From Chrysomallon squamiferum (Eukaryota; Mollusca; Gastropoda; Neomphalida; Peltospiridae), in the NCBI GenBank assembly GCA_012295275.1, contig CM022665.1, positions 37,362,433 through 37,426,432 on the forward strand: DNA of 64,000 nt, in the 5' to 3' direction. The translations under genes and the position numbers were made by a program. The notes under the pieces are model-generated. The model was given only the letters and a program-made list of their open reading frames with translations, was not told the DNA's origin and searched no databases. Shown here piece by piece: positions 1-15,500 of the stretch. Position 1 is the first letter of the stretch, and each line of letters opens with the position of its first letter.

Positions 1-929
1 ACTGTTTATTTCCATTAAAATATATGAGCAACACTACATTCAACTGATGGCTTAGAAAAATGATAAATCATTTGAATAGGTTTCAGTTTGTTCTCAGACT
101 AGCTGTTGTTGGGTAATTAGAAACCAACAAAACAGCACCTGTACCTGCTTGTTATTCTTTAGAGCAATAATATATAGCAGATTTTATTTTAAAAGATCAG
201 AAGAAAATTCAGTTTGAAAATGATTTAGTAGGGGGTGTGAGGTATATATTTTTGTCCAATTTTTCTTCTGGCTTTGAAATACTTGTTATTTTTGTTATTT
301 TTTTTTTTTTAAATTAATCAATTAATGTTGTTTATATGATAATGATGATCATTATTATTATTGTTTTATTATTACTATTATCATCATAATCATCAATTTA
401 TAATTAAATAACTTTAGAACAAAGAATCAACAAAAAAAAATCCCAAAACATGTGATTAGGAAGAATATGTGTAAAAGTTTTTAAAACCACAATGATGGAG
501 AATATTTAATTAAATTAGGGGATTCAGAAATGGGCCATGTCTATAACGTCAAAGCATTATAATAAAGTTTTCTTATGAAGTACAGCTGAAGAAAATGATT
601 CAATTCCAGTTCAAAAGAACAGGATATTAATAATACTCTACATACATATAATATAGTAACATAATCATCTGAGAATTAATAAAAATTTGCCCTTTATACA
701 AGCCAGAATTTCTTGAAACCGGAATTTCATCTGGATTATCCATTTCTCTTTATTAGGTGACAAATGTTATGGCCAGTTAACAAAAGGCAGTCATAATCCT
801 GTACAGTGTAATATATAAAATTTAAAAAAAAAGAAAGAAGAAAAAAGAGATAATCTTGATAATGCAAGAAAATACCTCTAGAGCATCAAAGAAGATAAAA
901 AATGTATTAAGAACATGTTTTGTATTTAC
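1..929 (-). other. Intron-like sequence at the left edge
   Basis: AT-rich sequence with A/T runs and ATT/ATC microsatellite (about 335-400). No exon is recognisable on either strand. It is probably TOGARAM1 intron, because the C-terminal half of the gene must lie further left. Confidence 0.5.
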
Positions 930-981
930 CTGAATCGCTGGAGCAACTTGCTCCCATCAGTTGCAGGATTATCATCCCATG
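930..981 (-). CDS. TOGARAM1: Possible fourth coding exon of TOGARAM1
   Basis: A 52-base open segment lies between a TAG acceptor and a CAG|GTAAAT donor on the minus strand. It starts in exactly the phase left by the exon at 4868-4761 and encodes AWDDNPATDGSKLLQRFR plus two bases. Two other nearby AG acceptors run into stop codons. The polypyrimidine tract is weak and I recognise no conserved linker motif, so this is inferred from frame and splice signals only. Confidence 0.4.
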
Positions 982-3900
982 CTATTCATCCCTAATAGCG
1001 TGCCCATCCTAATCAGGCACGTACGTTGAATTACTTTATGACAAATTAAAGCAGTTGGCATGGAACAACTGTCACTTATATACTCAGATATTGATTAGTG
1101 ATTGCTGTCTAAAACATCAGGTCATGTGACCTACATAGAGATCAATCACACCGCAGGTAGTATATGCCAAGTGTCTTCCCCTTATACCCAAGGTGTTTGG
1201 CCTCCTAACAACACACAAACACCGATCATCTGGCAGCTATTAAAAAGCAAGTGCTGGGTTAAAATACTAGACAAATATTAGCCCGTTTGGAAACTTGACC
1301 CAAATGCAAATATATATTGATAAACACCAATACAGTACCTCTATAACATGATGTAGAAAAGTAGAGTAAGAACCTTTTTCAACGAATAGAAAATGAAATA
1401 TCTCTCTATTCAGTGGATCATTTACATTTATACATCTAACATTTTAATCATAGTTTTTTTTTTTCTCTCTCTCTTTCAAATCAACATACAACATGCCTGT
1501 AAGGAGAATTAATCTATTACATTAACTAATGCTGTGCATCTTACTGTGTAATATTAAAGCATATGTGAAAATTACTCTTAGACGTGTTCCCATGGCAGTT
1601 AGTAAACAGTGTGCAACTCCACTACACTGACAATAGAAACCGTTTATGAATAACAACTGATAATCAATGGCTGACAGATTGGACAGTAATTAAGAAATCG
1701 ACAGTACCGCCAAGCGTGTCAAAAACATTTATAACATGATCATCAAAATAGTGAAGGAACGTGTTGACAATACTGCATCATAAACACATCAATAACGATA
1801 AATAAATAAAAAGTTTTTCTTTATTTCATATCACTTTTTACATTTGTTTTTAATTAAACAGACACTCTGTGATTCCGTTTTCTTTTCTTCATTTTCTAAC
1901 ATATTTGACACAAAATGCAATTTTCACATCACTGCTTTTTCATTTTATGTGTTTATCTAATTTTATAAGATGATTGTCTATCCAGTGATAGAAAGAAATA
2001 ACTGTTTAAGAATTCTGAATATAAACCATACAATGGCTATTGAGTAAATTTAAAATTTCTTTTTTAACAAGTCAAAACAGACGTATCTGCATCCCTTTAT
2101 ATTTAAAGCAATTAAGGTATTCAAACTTAAAATTATTCAAAATATTTTAAATAATTTTAGTAGTAACTGCAGTAGCAGTAGTAATATAAGAATACTGTTT
2201 AAGCCAAAGCCCATTATTCCATACCTATATACACATAAAAAATATGAAAGACGCAATTCTCTGTAATTTATTAAAAAAAACTATAAAAAAAAATAAAAAA
2301 AAAATTAATTCATTTTTTTACCTTTAAAAAGTTTTTCTTTTCTTTGTATTTTATAAAAAAAAAAAAAAAAAAACTATATAAAAAAAATTAATTCAATTTG
2401 TTTACCTTTAAAAAGTTTTTCTTTTCAGGTTTATTGTTATAATAATCTTTTCAGGAACCCTGTCAGTGGATGTTTAGTATGCAGGATTTATCTCCCCTGA
2501 ACATTATTATTATTATTTTTATTTTTATATTTTGTTTATACATTTTTTATCTCCCAAGTTGTAGTTTTTCCTTCCAGTGGATTTGTAAACACAGCTGTGT
2601 CCATATTACAGTAGAATTAAAATCAGTATATAATAATTAAAATAAAAATTTCAAAAACTTAATTATTTTGTATCACAAGCAAAATTTATTGATGTTGACA
2701 TAAGTATTAGTATATCATTTAAAAACACAAAACAAATATACCTACATATTAAATAAATTTAGAAGTTTTTAAAAAATGAAAAAAAAAAAAAAAATCATTG
2801 ATACAGAAAAATATACAGTTAATGTAATGTTTTTAATGTTGTAAACATTTAAAAATTTATTTTATTTCATTATTATTTTTTTAATGTTTTTTTTTTTACT
2901 TTTGAATCAGATCAGAATGTACTAATTATCAAACTTTTAGAAAGGTTGCAAGATTCTTAAAGAATAGGGATGAATATTTATTGACATATATCTTTAATAA
3001 AATAAACATTCACCAAAAATATAATAACACTATTTTTTTTTTCATTATTTTGTCAATAAAATATTCACTTCATATTAAATTTTTATATATGTTTGCTATT
3101 TTTCCCCATGATTGTTTCAAAATCTGTGGTGCATTACAAATGGCAGATAATTATGTAAAGGTCAGTCTTCAAGCATCTGCTGAAGTGTTTAATGGGATTT
3201 GTCAATACTAGCATCAAGGTAATACTCAATGAATTTTCAAGAAACAAGAATAAAGGAATGTTTAACAACATCACTGTTGCATTAAAAACAAATATTAACC
3301 ACTAGAAAGGAAGAAAGAAAGAAAGGAAAAAAAAAAGGGACTATATTTAAAATACAACAGAGCAGTGTATCTTTCTTTTACAATATTAGTGTAGGGGCTG
3401 TCATATTGTTGCAAGTATGAAAAAAATCAACACTTGCATCCAGTAATTAATATGAACCATTTATCAAAATCACTGTGTAAAATCAATATGTGAGTAAATG
3501 TTTTAAAGCATCATCTGTGTGAAGTCTTTTCTTTCAGTTTTATGGCCACCCAGGAAGAAAGTATTAATTACTTATATCATTAACAATGAATAGGTGTTGT
3601 GTGACAAAACAATGGAAGTGTGCTATGGTAACACCATCAAGTGGAACAGTTTTAGACTACATTAAAATCTGTTGAGGCCTTTTTTTTTTTTTTCTGTCCT
3701 GATAGCTTTAAGATTTCCTGCTTATAAAAGTTAATCTGCAATCATCCTACTGTGTCTCAGTTATAAATTGATGTTACTGCTGAACCAGCACAAATGTTAA
3801 TTCTATTCTGATAAAACACCTTTGTTTTTTTTATTCTACAGTTTATTAATGGATGCTGATGCAAGAGTTTATCTTACTATAATGAATTATCTGGAAACAG

Positions 3901-6900
3901 GTTCGGATAAATATTAAAATAATACTTTTTTTAAATTATATTTTATTTATTAAATTTTTTTACAACATGCACTGAACAATGTGTGTGAAGAATGAAAATG
4001 AACATCAATTATTATCTTCTAAAGTGCTTCCACTTTACACTTTTTATAATATAAACAATTCAATTTTAACATTGTAATGAAAAAAAATAAATAGAATAAG
4101 TAGAACAAAATATATTATACGGACCACTACCAATAAATACCTGAGGCTTAAAATCGGACCTGTATCATATACAGTTTATTCCTTTTTGTGTATCTCTATT
4201 AATGATTAGTGACTGATAGCATTAGTTAATAAAATTGTAGAAAGCCATTTTAACATGTTCTGCTACTTCAAAACATTACCGAGGCTAATCTCATCAACAT
4301 TTAAATCAAAAGTAATAAAAACCATATATATCCCAAAATGTGAGAAAGACACTGAGAAAAGAAAAAGTGGGAGAAATGGTTTTAAGGTAAAACATAAAAT
4401 TCCATCCTAAAATCTGCTAGTTTTAGTGCAGCAATAGATCCTGCAGTGATAGATCCCATGTAGCTGAAAGAATCTTTCTCACAGCATTCAGAATGGACGT
4501 GAAACACTTTTGCCTTCAACTTCTAAGTATTTTATTTACCTTATTTTTTTCTCAGATGTAAGTGTTAATAACCACTGTCACAATGAATGGTAGTCATGTA
4601 GTATTTACAATCGATCTTACTAACATAAAAGTGACAAATTAATACAAGATTAAAGAATGTCTTCTTTAAAAAATGTAATTTTTCTCTGCTATCACCAGAC
4701 AAATGCAATATCAATATGTAATATACACAACAGATAATTTAAAATGCATAGAGGACTTACCTTGGACTGAAAATGGTCCATCTCCAGCTTCTGAACCATA
4801 AGTAGCAGATTTAGCAACTGCATTTTGCTGTCGTCGCAGCTTGTTCTGATAAATTTGTTTGTATGAACCTTAAAAAAAGGAAACAAAATTTTGAAGAAAC
4901 TGAAAATTACAAAATATAAATAATATATACAGTGAACAATTATCATAAAATGTACCTATTTAATATAGGTCTTCCCAAAACAAAATTAACAATATATTTT
5001 ATTTCCACATATAATCTGTCATTTTGTTAATGGAAAGTTATATTTAATGAAGTCTTGCTTCAGTTTTGCATATGGTTAGTATTAGTTTAAATATCAGAAG
5101 TGTCAGAATAAATTTTAATGAATTATTTTTAAAGACAATATATTACTATTCCTTTGTTCCCTCCTTTTTTTTTTACTTCTTCTGTTTTTTAAATTTATTG
5201 ATTGCTTTTTCCCCTTTAGTTTTCTTTTTCTCGAAATAATTATATATATATATATATAAAACAAGCACTTAGTATCATCATTCCAAATGTAAAAAAAAAT
5301 ATCAAACTGTTAAATTTTTTAAAAAAGAAATACATTTTTTTTTTAAATTAAAAAATTAAAAATGCTGACATCACATTTAAATGAAATTTTTAAATATTAA
5401 GTCCCTTTTTCTTTTTTTTTTCTTTTTTTTTTTTTTAAACAAACAACTGATAATTTAAAGACTCATAAAATTGTCTGGGTACTGGTTTCCAAGAAAAATG
5501 TCTACATTATTTATGCTGGAATATAAAACTTATGACATATGAAGAGCTTTTTAGTAAAAGGGGCTTAAAAACCAGTTATCAGTTTTAAAGAAAACACTGA
5601 AAAAGACCACTGAATTTTTACTGACATGCAGAAGATCTTAAATCCTTTTAAATGATTTGTTTTTTTTTTATCATGAAGCAATGATTATTAGTCAATGGGG
5701 GTACATTGGCAAAAATGGATCCAAGTTCTTCTGCAGCTGTGCTCTTGGTATGTAATTAACAATAGATTTGATGAAACCATGTTAAAAATAATCAAACATA
5801 CTCACCACTTGCTTCATTCTCGTCTGGAATATCAATTCCCATCACTGTAGATCGTCGTTTTGGAACTCGTCTTGGGTCAGCAATGGTCTCTGCATCACTT
5901 GCCCATGTTTTAACTGGAGACGCATCATCAAAATTCTGAAATTAAAGTAAGTAAAAACTGAAAATAAGAGAGACTGAACAAATGGACGTATGAGAAATGT
6001 TAGTTCTGCATTAAAAAATATTTTACTGGAGATGTACTGTCAAGGAATCTGTTATTAAAATTAAAATAGTTGAAAACTGAATGTTGAGATAATAAATGGA
6101 TGTATGAAGAATTAAATGAAGTTAGTCAATAGTTATTCTGCATAAAAGATGAATTTTAAATGTGAATCAAAATCTAAAGAATGAAATTAATGTAATTTAA
6201 AAAATAATAATAGTAATAAATTTAAGTAGTTTTCAATTATAAACAGTTTTACTTCATATTACAAAAAAAAAAAAAAAAAAAAAAATAATAATAATAAATA
6301 AACCTTTCATTTTTATAGATTTATGTTATTTTGTTTACTATCTTATTTTGTCATCCTGATGCAAAGCAGTATACAATTTTCAGTAAACATATTTCAGATA
6401 CACAAAATATTATTTTGAAAAAGAATTAAAAAATAAAATTAATGCAATTAACAGTTGCTTTTGAATTTAATAACAAAGATACATCATACTACCAAATAAG
6501 ATCTTGTATATGTATGTATATATATATAAATAAAAAAGATCTCTTAAAACTGCATGAAGAATATATATAAAAAGATGTATATGCAAAACAGAATCAAATG
6601 AAGTTATCTGACTTCTATTGAATTGTAACATTATAATGAACAAAGCACAGCAGTGCATTAATATTAGATAATCTTGTGTTGTGTTTGTGTTATTACTAGT
6701 TACAGAATTGTATTTCTATTAGGGACCAAAAATCTAGAACAGTTATTTTTATTTATAAAAAAAATAATAATAAAAAATGTATTATGCAGTTGCTTATTAT
6801 TCAGAGTATTGTCACATCACATAATAAGTATATCTATTTTAAAATGAATGAATTAAAATAAACAGATAGATTGAAACAGGTATAGATATAAACTGGTTTG

Positions 6901-7707
6901 GATCTGGATAATCAAATTATAAATTAAATCAGCAACACTAACACTATGCAATATGTACGTAAATGATCTTATGGTGTGAGATAACAAAGTAATAGAATGT
7001 TCTGCTCTGGAAATTATTTATAAAAATAAAGAATACTACAGAATAATTCACCAGTATTATTACAAGTAAAAAAAAATGAAATAAAAAAAGTTAATTAAAT
7101 CTTTTTTGAAACTGATAGCAGGTTTGAAATAACTGGAAGGCATCCATAAATGTCTATAAACAACTTAATGATCACATTCCTGAGATGTAATAAATGAATA
7201 GATTGTATTTTCTTTTGCACCAAAAAATATAATAATAATAATAATAATAATAATAAAACACAACTTTTATTGTCTTGGTCATGTTTTTGTATTGATGAAC
7301 ACTCCACACTTGCCTATATCTATTTCCATTTACAAAATGTATAATAACAGGACAGACACAGATATTCATCTAAAGTATTCATATATAATGTTTGTTCTTC
7401 ACTTGCTATTAATCCCTCAACAAAGGTTATGTCAACCCAATAGTACTAACATTATTGAAGAATATGCCCCCCTGGGCCGTAACACAGAAGTTTATAGTTC
7501 AGTGACAAACAGTGAAGCAATGAAAATAATTATACAATTCTTCATTTACACAAAGTGCAACTTTCTGAATTTTTTAGGAGGGAAACAGAAGTAAAAAAAA
7601 AAAAAAAAATAAAACAGTCAAGGAATGATGAAAATGCTTGCAATGATCATCCATTCAAGAAAAAACTAATTATGCTTCAACTGAAGTTCAAGTCTAAAAA
7701 TTATTTA

Positions 7708-7738
<31 letters not shown>

Positions 7739-10700
7739 TAATTTACAAAAAAATGGACAGGAAAAAAAAAGGAACTTGTGAAGTAAAAGGGATACCAGTT
7801 AAGTTCATGAATGTATTTTCTTTCTAAGTCATTCTCTTGTCATCTATTTATTAAAGGTGTTTAGTGTTAACATATCTTCATGTTTTTTTATATAAACAAT
7901 AATTAAATAAATTAATAAAAATCACTGGATTCTTAAATTTTTAAATTAATCTGACAGTTGCTAAAATTGCTATTGTTATTCAAGCAACAAAATGTATGTA
8001 CCTCTTTAATACATTAAAATACCCCCCCCAAAAAAAACCCAACAACAAAACAGTTAATGTTTTTTAAATACTGTCATTATAATGAGTTTAAATTTGCAGT
8101 TTTTAAATTTCATAGTCAAGTGACATAAATATGAAAATATATTGATTACATATTATTTCATTTATTAATTATTTTTTTTATTCAATATCGATAACCTTTA
8201 CTGCAAATTTGTATAGTTTCTAAAATATAAATCTAAGCAATTCAACAACCTACAAAAATTACAAACATTTCAATCATATATTTTTTAAGGTTCAAAATCC
8301 TGCCCTGTTTTATCAGCTATGACTGGACCATGGATTAAAAGTGTCAATGTATAAATATAGTAGTAATAATAATAATCTGAAATTCATATCAGTGTTTGTG
8401 GTAATGCACTCTGAACATTTCACGTCACAACAGAATATATCCTGTTAGCTTACTGAAAGACATTTATACTGGATTGAATATCTCTCATTTTAGCAGTATT
8501 GTGACTTTGTGAAAGACACCATGATCAATAGTTCTGTTTGTATATTGAGCATTCAGTATACACAGGTCTTTGTTATTAAGTTCCAATAACCTACATGTAC
8601 ACCTATATATGTTCAGACTTTACCTATAAGTAATCTATAAGGTGCAGAAGAAACCCATGATTTAAACTGGCAAAAGAAACATTTAAAGATTTTTAGAAAG
8701 GAATATATGCACAGTATCATTTGTTTCTACAGTAAAAGAAAGAAAACAACAACAAAAAACAAACAAAAAAAGACTGCCCATAAAATGATGCATTAAATGA
8801 GTATTTTCAAAGAAATTTATTCATAAATGGTATGTCACTATGTGGTTTGTTGTCTAAAATGGCTTCAACATTCCAGATCCAATTTGTTTTTTTTGTTGTT
8901 TGGGGTCTCCAAATTGTCAGCATAGTTCTTAAACCAAAAATTGGAAAATATGCACAATTTTAGAAACTGGTATGTCCTGATACACATATTTTATGCAACA
9001 TGTTATTTTGAAATGTGCTGAGGAAATCATACTTTAAAAAGATCTGTTCCTGAAATTTCAATGGCCATATTAATTCTGTGTTAATATTAATATTGTTCAT
9101 AAATATGCTAAACTCTGTGGAGAAGTATTACCAGTCTTAGTTGTGCATTTACAAATTTATTGATGTTTGAAGCTGGCTTTAGTCATTATAATGCTCTCCT
9201 AACTAAGTACCATTAAAACTCTCCCAGTTTGATGTCAAATGTTAACACTATTCTCAAACATCATCAAAGTAATCATGAAGGTTTATTTCTTCTTCTTTTT
9301 TTTTTTTTCATTTTCTTGTTCCAGTTTTAATTAGACTATCATAGCTATGGTGTATTTTTTACATTTATGAAAGGTCAATAAAGACAGACAGTCAGTAGTC
9401 AAAGAAGCTTTACTGTCTCTGATTATATATTTAGACAAACAAAGAAAAAATGCTTTGCAATATTATGTTATCATTCAATTGGTTTTTTGATGCAGACAGC
9501 TTAGACAATAATAAAATCAGTTATTGTCTGCAAAATTAACCTCCAGTACGGAATAGATGCTTATAAAGTGTACATATATTTTTGGTTTCTTTTAAGCTAG
9601 GAATAATAACTTAAAAGTGCACTTAACTTTAAAGCAATGAAATAACAGGTTATTATTATTTATTTATTATTTATTTATTATTTTATTTTTTTTATTTTTT
9701 ATTTTTTTTATTTAAAAGCAAAATTATTTCATGTCTGGGCAGTCAGAAGAGTATGTTAATTCATTTATTTTTATTTTTTTCAAATTTTTTTCTATTTTTT
9801 TTAATCTTGTATGACAAGAGACCCAGGTGATATGTATAATGATGCATGCCCGATATATATATTACTTGTAACATACTAATTACAGTTGACAGCAAATGCA
9901 ATAACCATTAAATTCAAGCACATACATGCATAAATACAGAGAGAAAATGTAATTAATTTTGAAATCAAACACACTCTTATTTGGCTTGAGAAAGGTGATA
10001 ATCTATTATGTTACTGATCTATTTCTATATTATATAAAAACATGCTTTTTGGTAAAAAACAGAAACTGCACTTTGAAAAAGCTAATAATATATTGGCAAT
10101 TTTAAAATGTTCAACACTGTTCATAAATTAAATAAAAACATGTTTAGCAAGTTAAAGAAATATAAAAACCCAGTGCTTTTCTAATAGTTCTTCATAGTTT
10201 GAATAAAAATCTGTATGTAAATGTTAATCAATGTATAAAATAATTGTGTGTGTGGATGTGTGTGCATGTATTTCTGTATAACTGTATTTGGATGATGTAA
10301 GATGAATACATATTCCTTCCATGGTTAGAATAAGAATCTATATAAAGATATAGTAATTAATTACATAATAACTGTTACTGCAGTATATGCAGTTAGTTTC
10401 CAAATACAAAGAAGTATATGTTAAGTTTAGTCTTGCATGAATTTATTATTTGGCTGTCAAACAGAAATACGATGCTAATTGTGTTTATTTTTTAAAATGT
10501 ATACATTCTTAAAATATATATTAATGTAAACAAAGTATGAAGCAGTTAATGAGTTTTCTTTCAAATGATGTTTTGATTTGGTTACCAAGAGAATAAATAA
10601 AGAAAAACATATGAATAACCGGTCTGATACTCATTAAGTTCGATATTTAAATCACTGTAAAAAGAGACCTGCAAATCAAAGAAGACTATATCATTACTGG

Positions 10701-10754
10701 TTTAGGCAACATTAAACATCTCAACATAAAATGCAAAATGATTCAACCTGTTGG

Positions 10755-10794
<40 letters not shown>

Positions 10795-11070
10795 CCAATC
10801 AATTCACTTGAAGTTATTACACACCTTACTTTTTTTATTTATAACACATCTGTAAAACAGTTTATAAAATTTTAAATTAAAACATTTAAAAAAAAAATTG
10901 GGTCAGTATTAAAGTTTTGTCAAAGAATACTAATATTATTTCAAATTAACATTTGAAAATAAACAATATCTGTATGTGAAGTAATCATTCAATGTTATCC
11001 GTTAATTAAATATTTATGTTAGTGTATCCTAACTAAAGATCCTATTTAGTTGCTGTAGCAACACCACATA

Positions 11071-11149
<79 letters not shown>

Positions 11150-12483
11150 TATTGATAATGGCCAGTTATGCAAAAATATACAATTTTTATTAACATATTC
11201 AGAGGGAAAGTGCAACATTCCATGGACTTACACCTCAGTGGTTACGCTTAGCAGATCTCAACAAACATGATGAATTAATTTGTCATTACCAAAGAATTAT
11301 TCATGTGTCTCAGAGAAACTCTAACTCTTTGGAGATATTATAAAAAAAACAGCTACATTAGGTAAACATGTATGTATGTACAGTCAATACCATCAATACA
11401 TCCTGATGGATTATCATCCAAAAGACTTTCCCCAAGAGCAAAATGATGTTATGAATGTTTAACATCTAAAATGTACTCATTTACATACATATGGACATAC
11501 AGGGATTTGAAATTAAGTGAGCACTGTAAGTCAAGAGTACTATGATGTAATAAAGTACTTGAAAATTGACTGAAGACAAAAAAACTGCGGATTGAATAAG
11601 TACGTATGTTACTTGGAAACAGTAAGCACAAACAAACCGATCGAACAATTAAAGGAAAAGAAGGGAAAAAAAAAAAGTAAAGTAAAAGAATGAAATAATC
11701 AACATTCAGGAAAAATGGTCAAGCCTATGCTGGAGAAAATAACAGGACTTTCATTTTAACACAACTGCTCATAATTTCAGTCCCTTTAAGTGGTAAAACA
11801 TTAAGGAAATCAAAATTAAAACACCTGAATTAGACTAAATGGATTTAAAAAAAAATAATAATTGTTTATCTGCTTCTGTCTATGGAAAACATTTGCCATC
11901 TGAACATTTAGTTAAAATGCACAAATAAATAGTAAGAATGAATTAATACCATACATCCTGTAATGCTAACCATTAGAATATAGAGAGAATCTGACATTAG
12001 TTACGCCTTTAAGGCAAGGTTTCAGGTAATCATGAAAAAAAAAAAAACATGAACAAACAAACAAACAAAAACTGAAAATAAAATGGCAGCTGTTTGAAAA
12101 ATAACTTTGAAATCAGAACACATTTTTAAAAAGTTAATGAAAATCTATTAATATATTAATGTTATTTTTTCACTGAAATAACAATGTTTTTAAAATTCTG
12201 TCATAAAAACATGACAACTGCCCCACCAGAACAATCAATACTGTGTGTTATTTTAATTTCCTGAAGAAATAATTTAATTGATGTGAAAAGCTATTTTATA
12301 TGGATCTAAGTTATGCACATAGAAATTCGTTTTTTTGTCCTCAAATTGAAGTGCATTAGCTTCTGACAAACTGAGATTTGTGGATGACATTTAATATAGA
12401 AATCTTAAAATTCATTACTGGCTGGGGTCATGATAAATTGGAATAGTATGGTAATTGGTGATAATTTATAGTTTTAAAATATA

Positions 12484-12517
<34 letters not shown>

Positions 12518-15500
12518 TATAAACTTTGTCTTTTTAAATCAAATCTGAATTCCCTCCCCCCATTGTTTTTTATTGTGGCTGTTGTTGTTTTTTTGTTGTT
12601 TTGTTGAGGTGGGGTTTTTTTTCTTTTTTTTTAAATGTTTGTTTGTTCCTATTTACTTTTGTGGTAGATTTATTATTTTATTTATTTATAAACTATTGAC
12701 TGGGAGAATTGGTGGGGAGTTTTCTTTTTATTCAGTCTTTTTTAACTTTAAATTTTGGCAAAACAGGTTACTGTAGTTTGAAACAAAGAGGGGAAGGCAT
12801 CATCATGTTAACATGTAATGAATAAAATTTTGAAGAAAAATCTATCAAAGAGGACCCCACCTAAAATTTAAAAAAAAGAAAAGAAAAAAAGAAGTTAACA
12901 AGCAACTTTAAAGGAAACCCTTGGACTCTTTATTGCTGCCTGCTCATGAAGATAATCATACCAAACTGACTTCTGTACAATACTGCAAACGTGACTGAAA
13001 ATACATAAATTTATTATTAATGTTTTCTTTCCTCTCAGCTTGCAGAGTAGTGAATTAAATGGCTGAAGTCTCAAGTAAGCAATACTGTTGATAGATCTAG
13101 ATCTAACGGTTAATCCATAATACACAAGTTGTCACTGGAGAAACTGGCCTTTCTGTCTATATTAACATAATAAAAACAAGAACAGCAGCACAAATTATTA
13201 CAATACTTTTTTCTTATCTGGATAGCTCAATCAGCTGCTAAATACATGTAGGTATACAAGTCAATATTACAGTGAATGGTGAACCTGTACAGTTGATTTC
13301 TATGGCTGTTATGTGTTTATAGCAATAATCACTAGGTATTAGAAACATCTAAACAACAATCTGAAGAGATACGAGAGGCTCATGTTATTAGTTTATATGT
13401 ATTTTTAAATACAACAACATTAAAATTCACATACATAATGTATCTATACATAAAAAAAATTATCTTTTTTATTTTTGAATCACCTGAATGCAGCAATTTA
13501 TATAAAATAAAATAATATCCCTTAAACCTTATAATGTTGGCGTTTCCTTATATATTAAAAAAATTATGAATTACAGTTAACTTTTGTAAGCTCCACCTTA
13601 CAGGGAGTTTCAGCAGGTTTAACTTTTCCAAATAGCCTAACTTTCTTCATATGTAGTTTCATGTTAATTTAATCATTTCCTATTCTGAATTTTGGTATTT
13701 TTTTTATATTCATAACACTTTTGTCTTCTCCAACTCAAAATATTAAGCTTTATGTTTAAACTCTCATTTTCATTTAACCACACACATATGCAACTAAGGC
13801 TCTAAATTAATGGAAGCAAGAACTAACTAAAAGTTTTCCTGTCATGTGCCAGTAATACTCTGAAAAGAGCAACCATTTTCATATGTTCATTTTGGTTAGT
13901 TTACCAAATTTGGGATGCCTTTCAGATTTAAATCATTGACAACTTATATAAAATTATTTATTTACAGTTTGGGATTTATTTGTTTAATTAACATTTCCAA
14001 TCATTCTTTGAAATGAACTGCGTCTGAAATGCCCTGGCTTACTATATGGCATATAAGTTAACCACTCAGACTTGTCCCATTATCAATACAGATTGTATAG
14101 CAGTGTTGTTAGGGGTTTTCTTTGCTGTTTGTTCAAGTTTTTATCTAATTTGTTGGTCATAATAATATTTTCCATCTTACTGCCTATCTAATTATTCTTA
14201 AAAAAAAACCCACCCCAAAACAACACAATATTGGAATAACAATCAATCTGAAAAACTGAAGAAAAAAATCATTATTATTGTAAAATGTTTCTTTTCCTCC
14301 AATATAATTTTAAATATTGCATTTTACAGCTGAAGACTAATTTCTGTCAATGTCACACAAAAACATTAGCTGCAAAAACCTTTATAATTTTGACACCACA
14401 AATTTAAACAAAATGTATCTTTTAAACTTAAAAAAATTCTTGTTTTGAAGTGAAATATGAAGCATGCAAACAAAACAGTAAATTTAATAATAATCCATAA
14501 TAAGAAACTGTCCATGTTCAAGGCAAGTTGTAACATATCCAAATGAAATTTTCAATCATATTTCCAGTTCTTCTTTAGATTCTAAAACTGGTTCTTAACC
14601 TTTTTCTGTCCAAGCAATTTTGTAATTTTGAAATTTAATTCCACACCCCTAGACCATAAGACAAAAAAATAAAATAAAATAAAATAAAAATCTAAGGTCA
14701 ATTATCGGTTTCTATTTACTTAAGTAATATTGATTAATAAACAGTAACTTTTGAAAATAAAAGAAAATATCCAATCAAAAATTTCAATCTTTAAAGTTTA
14801 ATGTGAGTTTTTATTTTTTTTCTCGCTTTTTCTCAATTATGTTTGAAATACTGGGTTCCTTTTTGGTGTGAGCAAGGTGTGTGCATGTCATACTCAGTGT
14901 GTTTTTGAGACTTGGTTTTGTGGAGTGGAAAACCCTGCTTCCCAAAGACATGAAACATATGATGAGTAGTAAAGTGGAAAAAAGGTGGGTTTTTTTCTGT
15001 TCAGCCTTCTTGCCTCTCCAAAGATCTAAATCTTGCACAGCAGGTTAAAAACAACCATCCTAATAAATGACAGATAAGAATATAAATCCAAATTGTTTGT
15101 AATTATTCAAAATATTTATAAGCTATATTATCTTTCCAGTTGTTAGAACCAATTTTTTTATGTCAGCAAACTTAAAAGCTATTTTGTTACCATACTTGAT
15201 CAAAGAGTTGATTTTAAAAAGACTTTAGTCACTTCAGTGTGTTGCCAAAATTTTAAACTTTCAATGATTATCATGATTAGTATTTCCTACAATGATTGTT
15301 AAAATATTCAAAAACCCACACACAAAATCAAAGTTAAATATTATTTCTTTACACAAATTCATGACAATCAATCCATATATGGGTTTTAAAAGAAAAGGAA
15401 TTTATGGGCAAGAAAAAAAGTAGATAAAAGGGATTTGAGTTACTACATAATATTAATGTTCAGACTTGTGTTGAATTTTATTTTACCATTACTGAAATAT

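Noticed and set aside
1000-1340. Even-composition stretch in TOGARAM1 intron 3, suspected transposon
   Set aside because: No terminal repeats, target duplication or coding remnant could be found by eye.
11230-11270. CCTCAGTGGTTACGC stretch resembling a tRNA-type A box
   Set aside because: No B box or SINE body follows, so it is probably a chance match.
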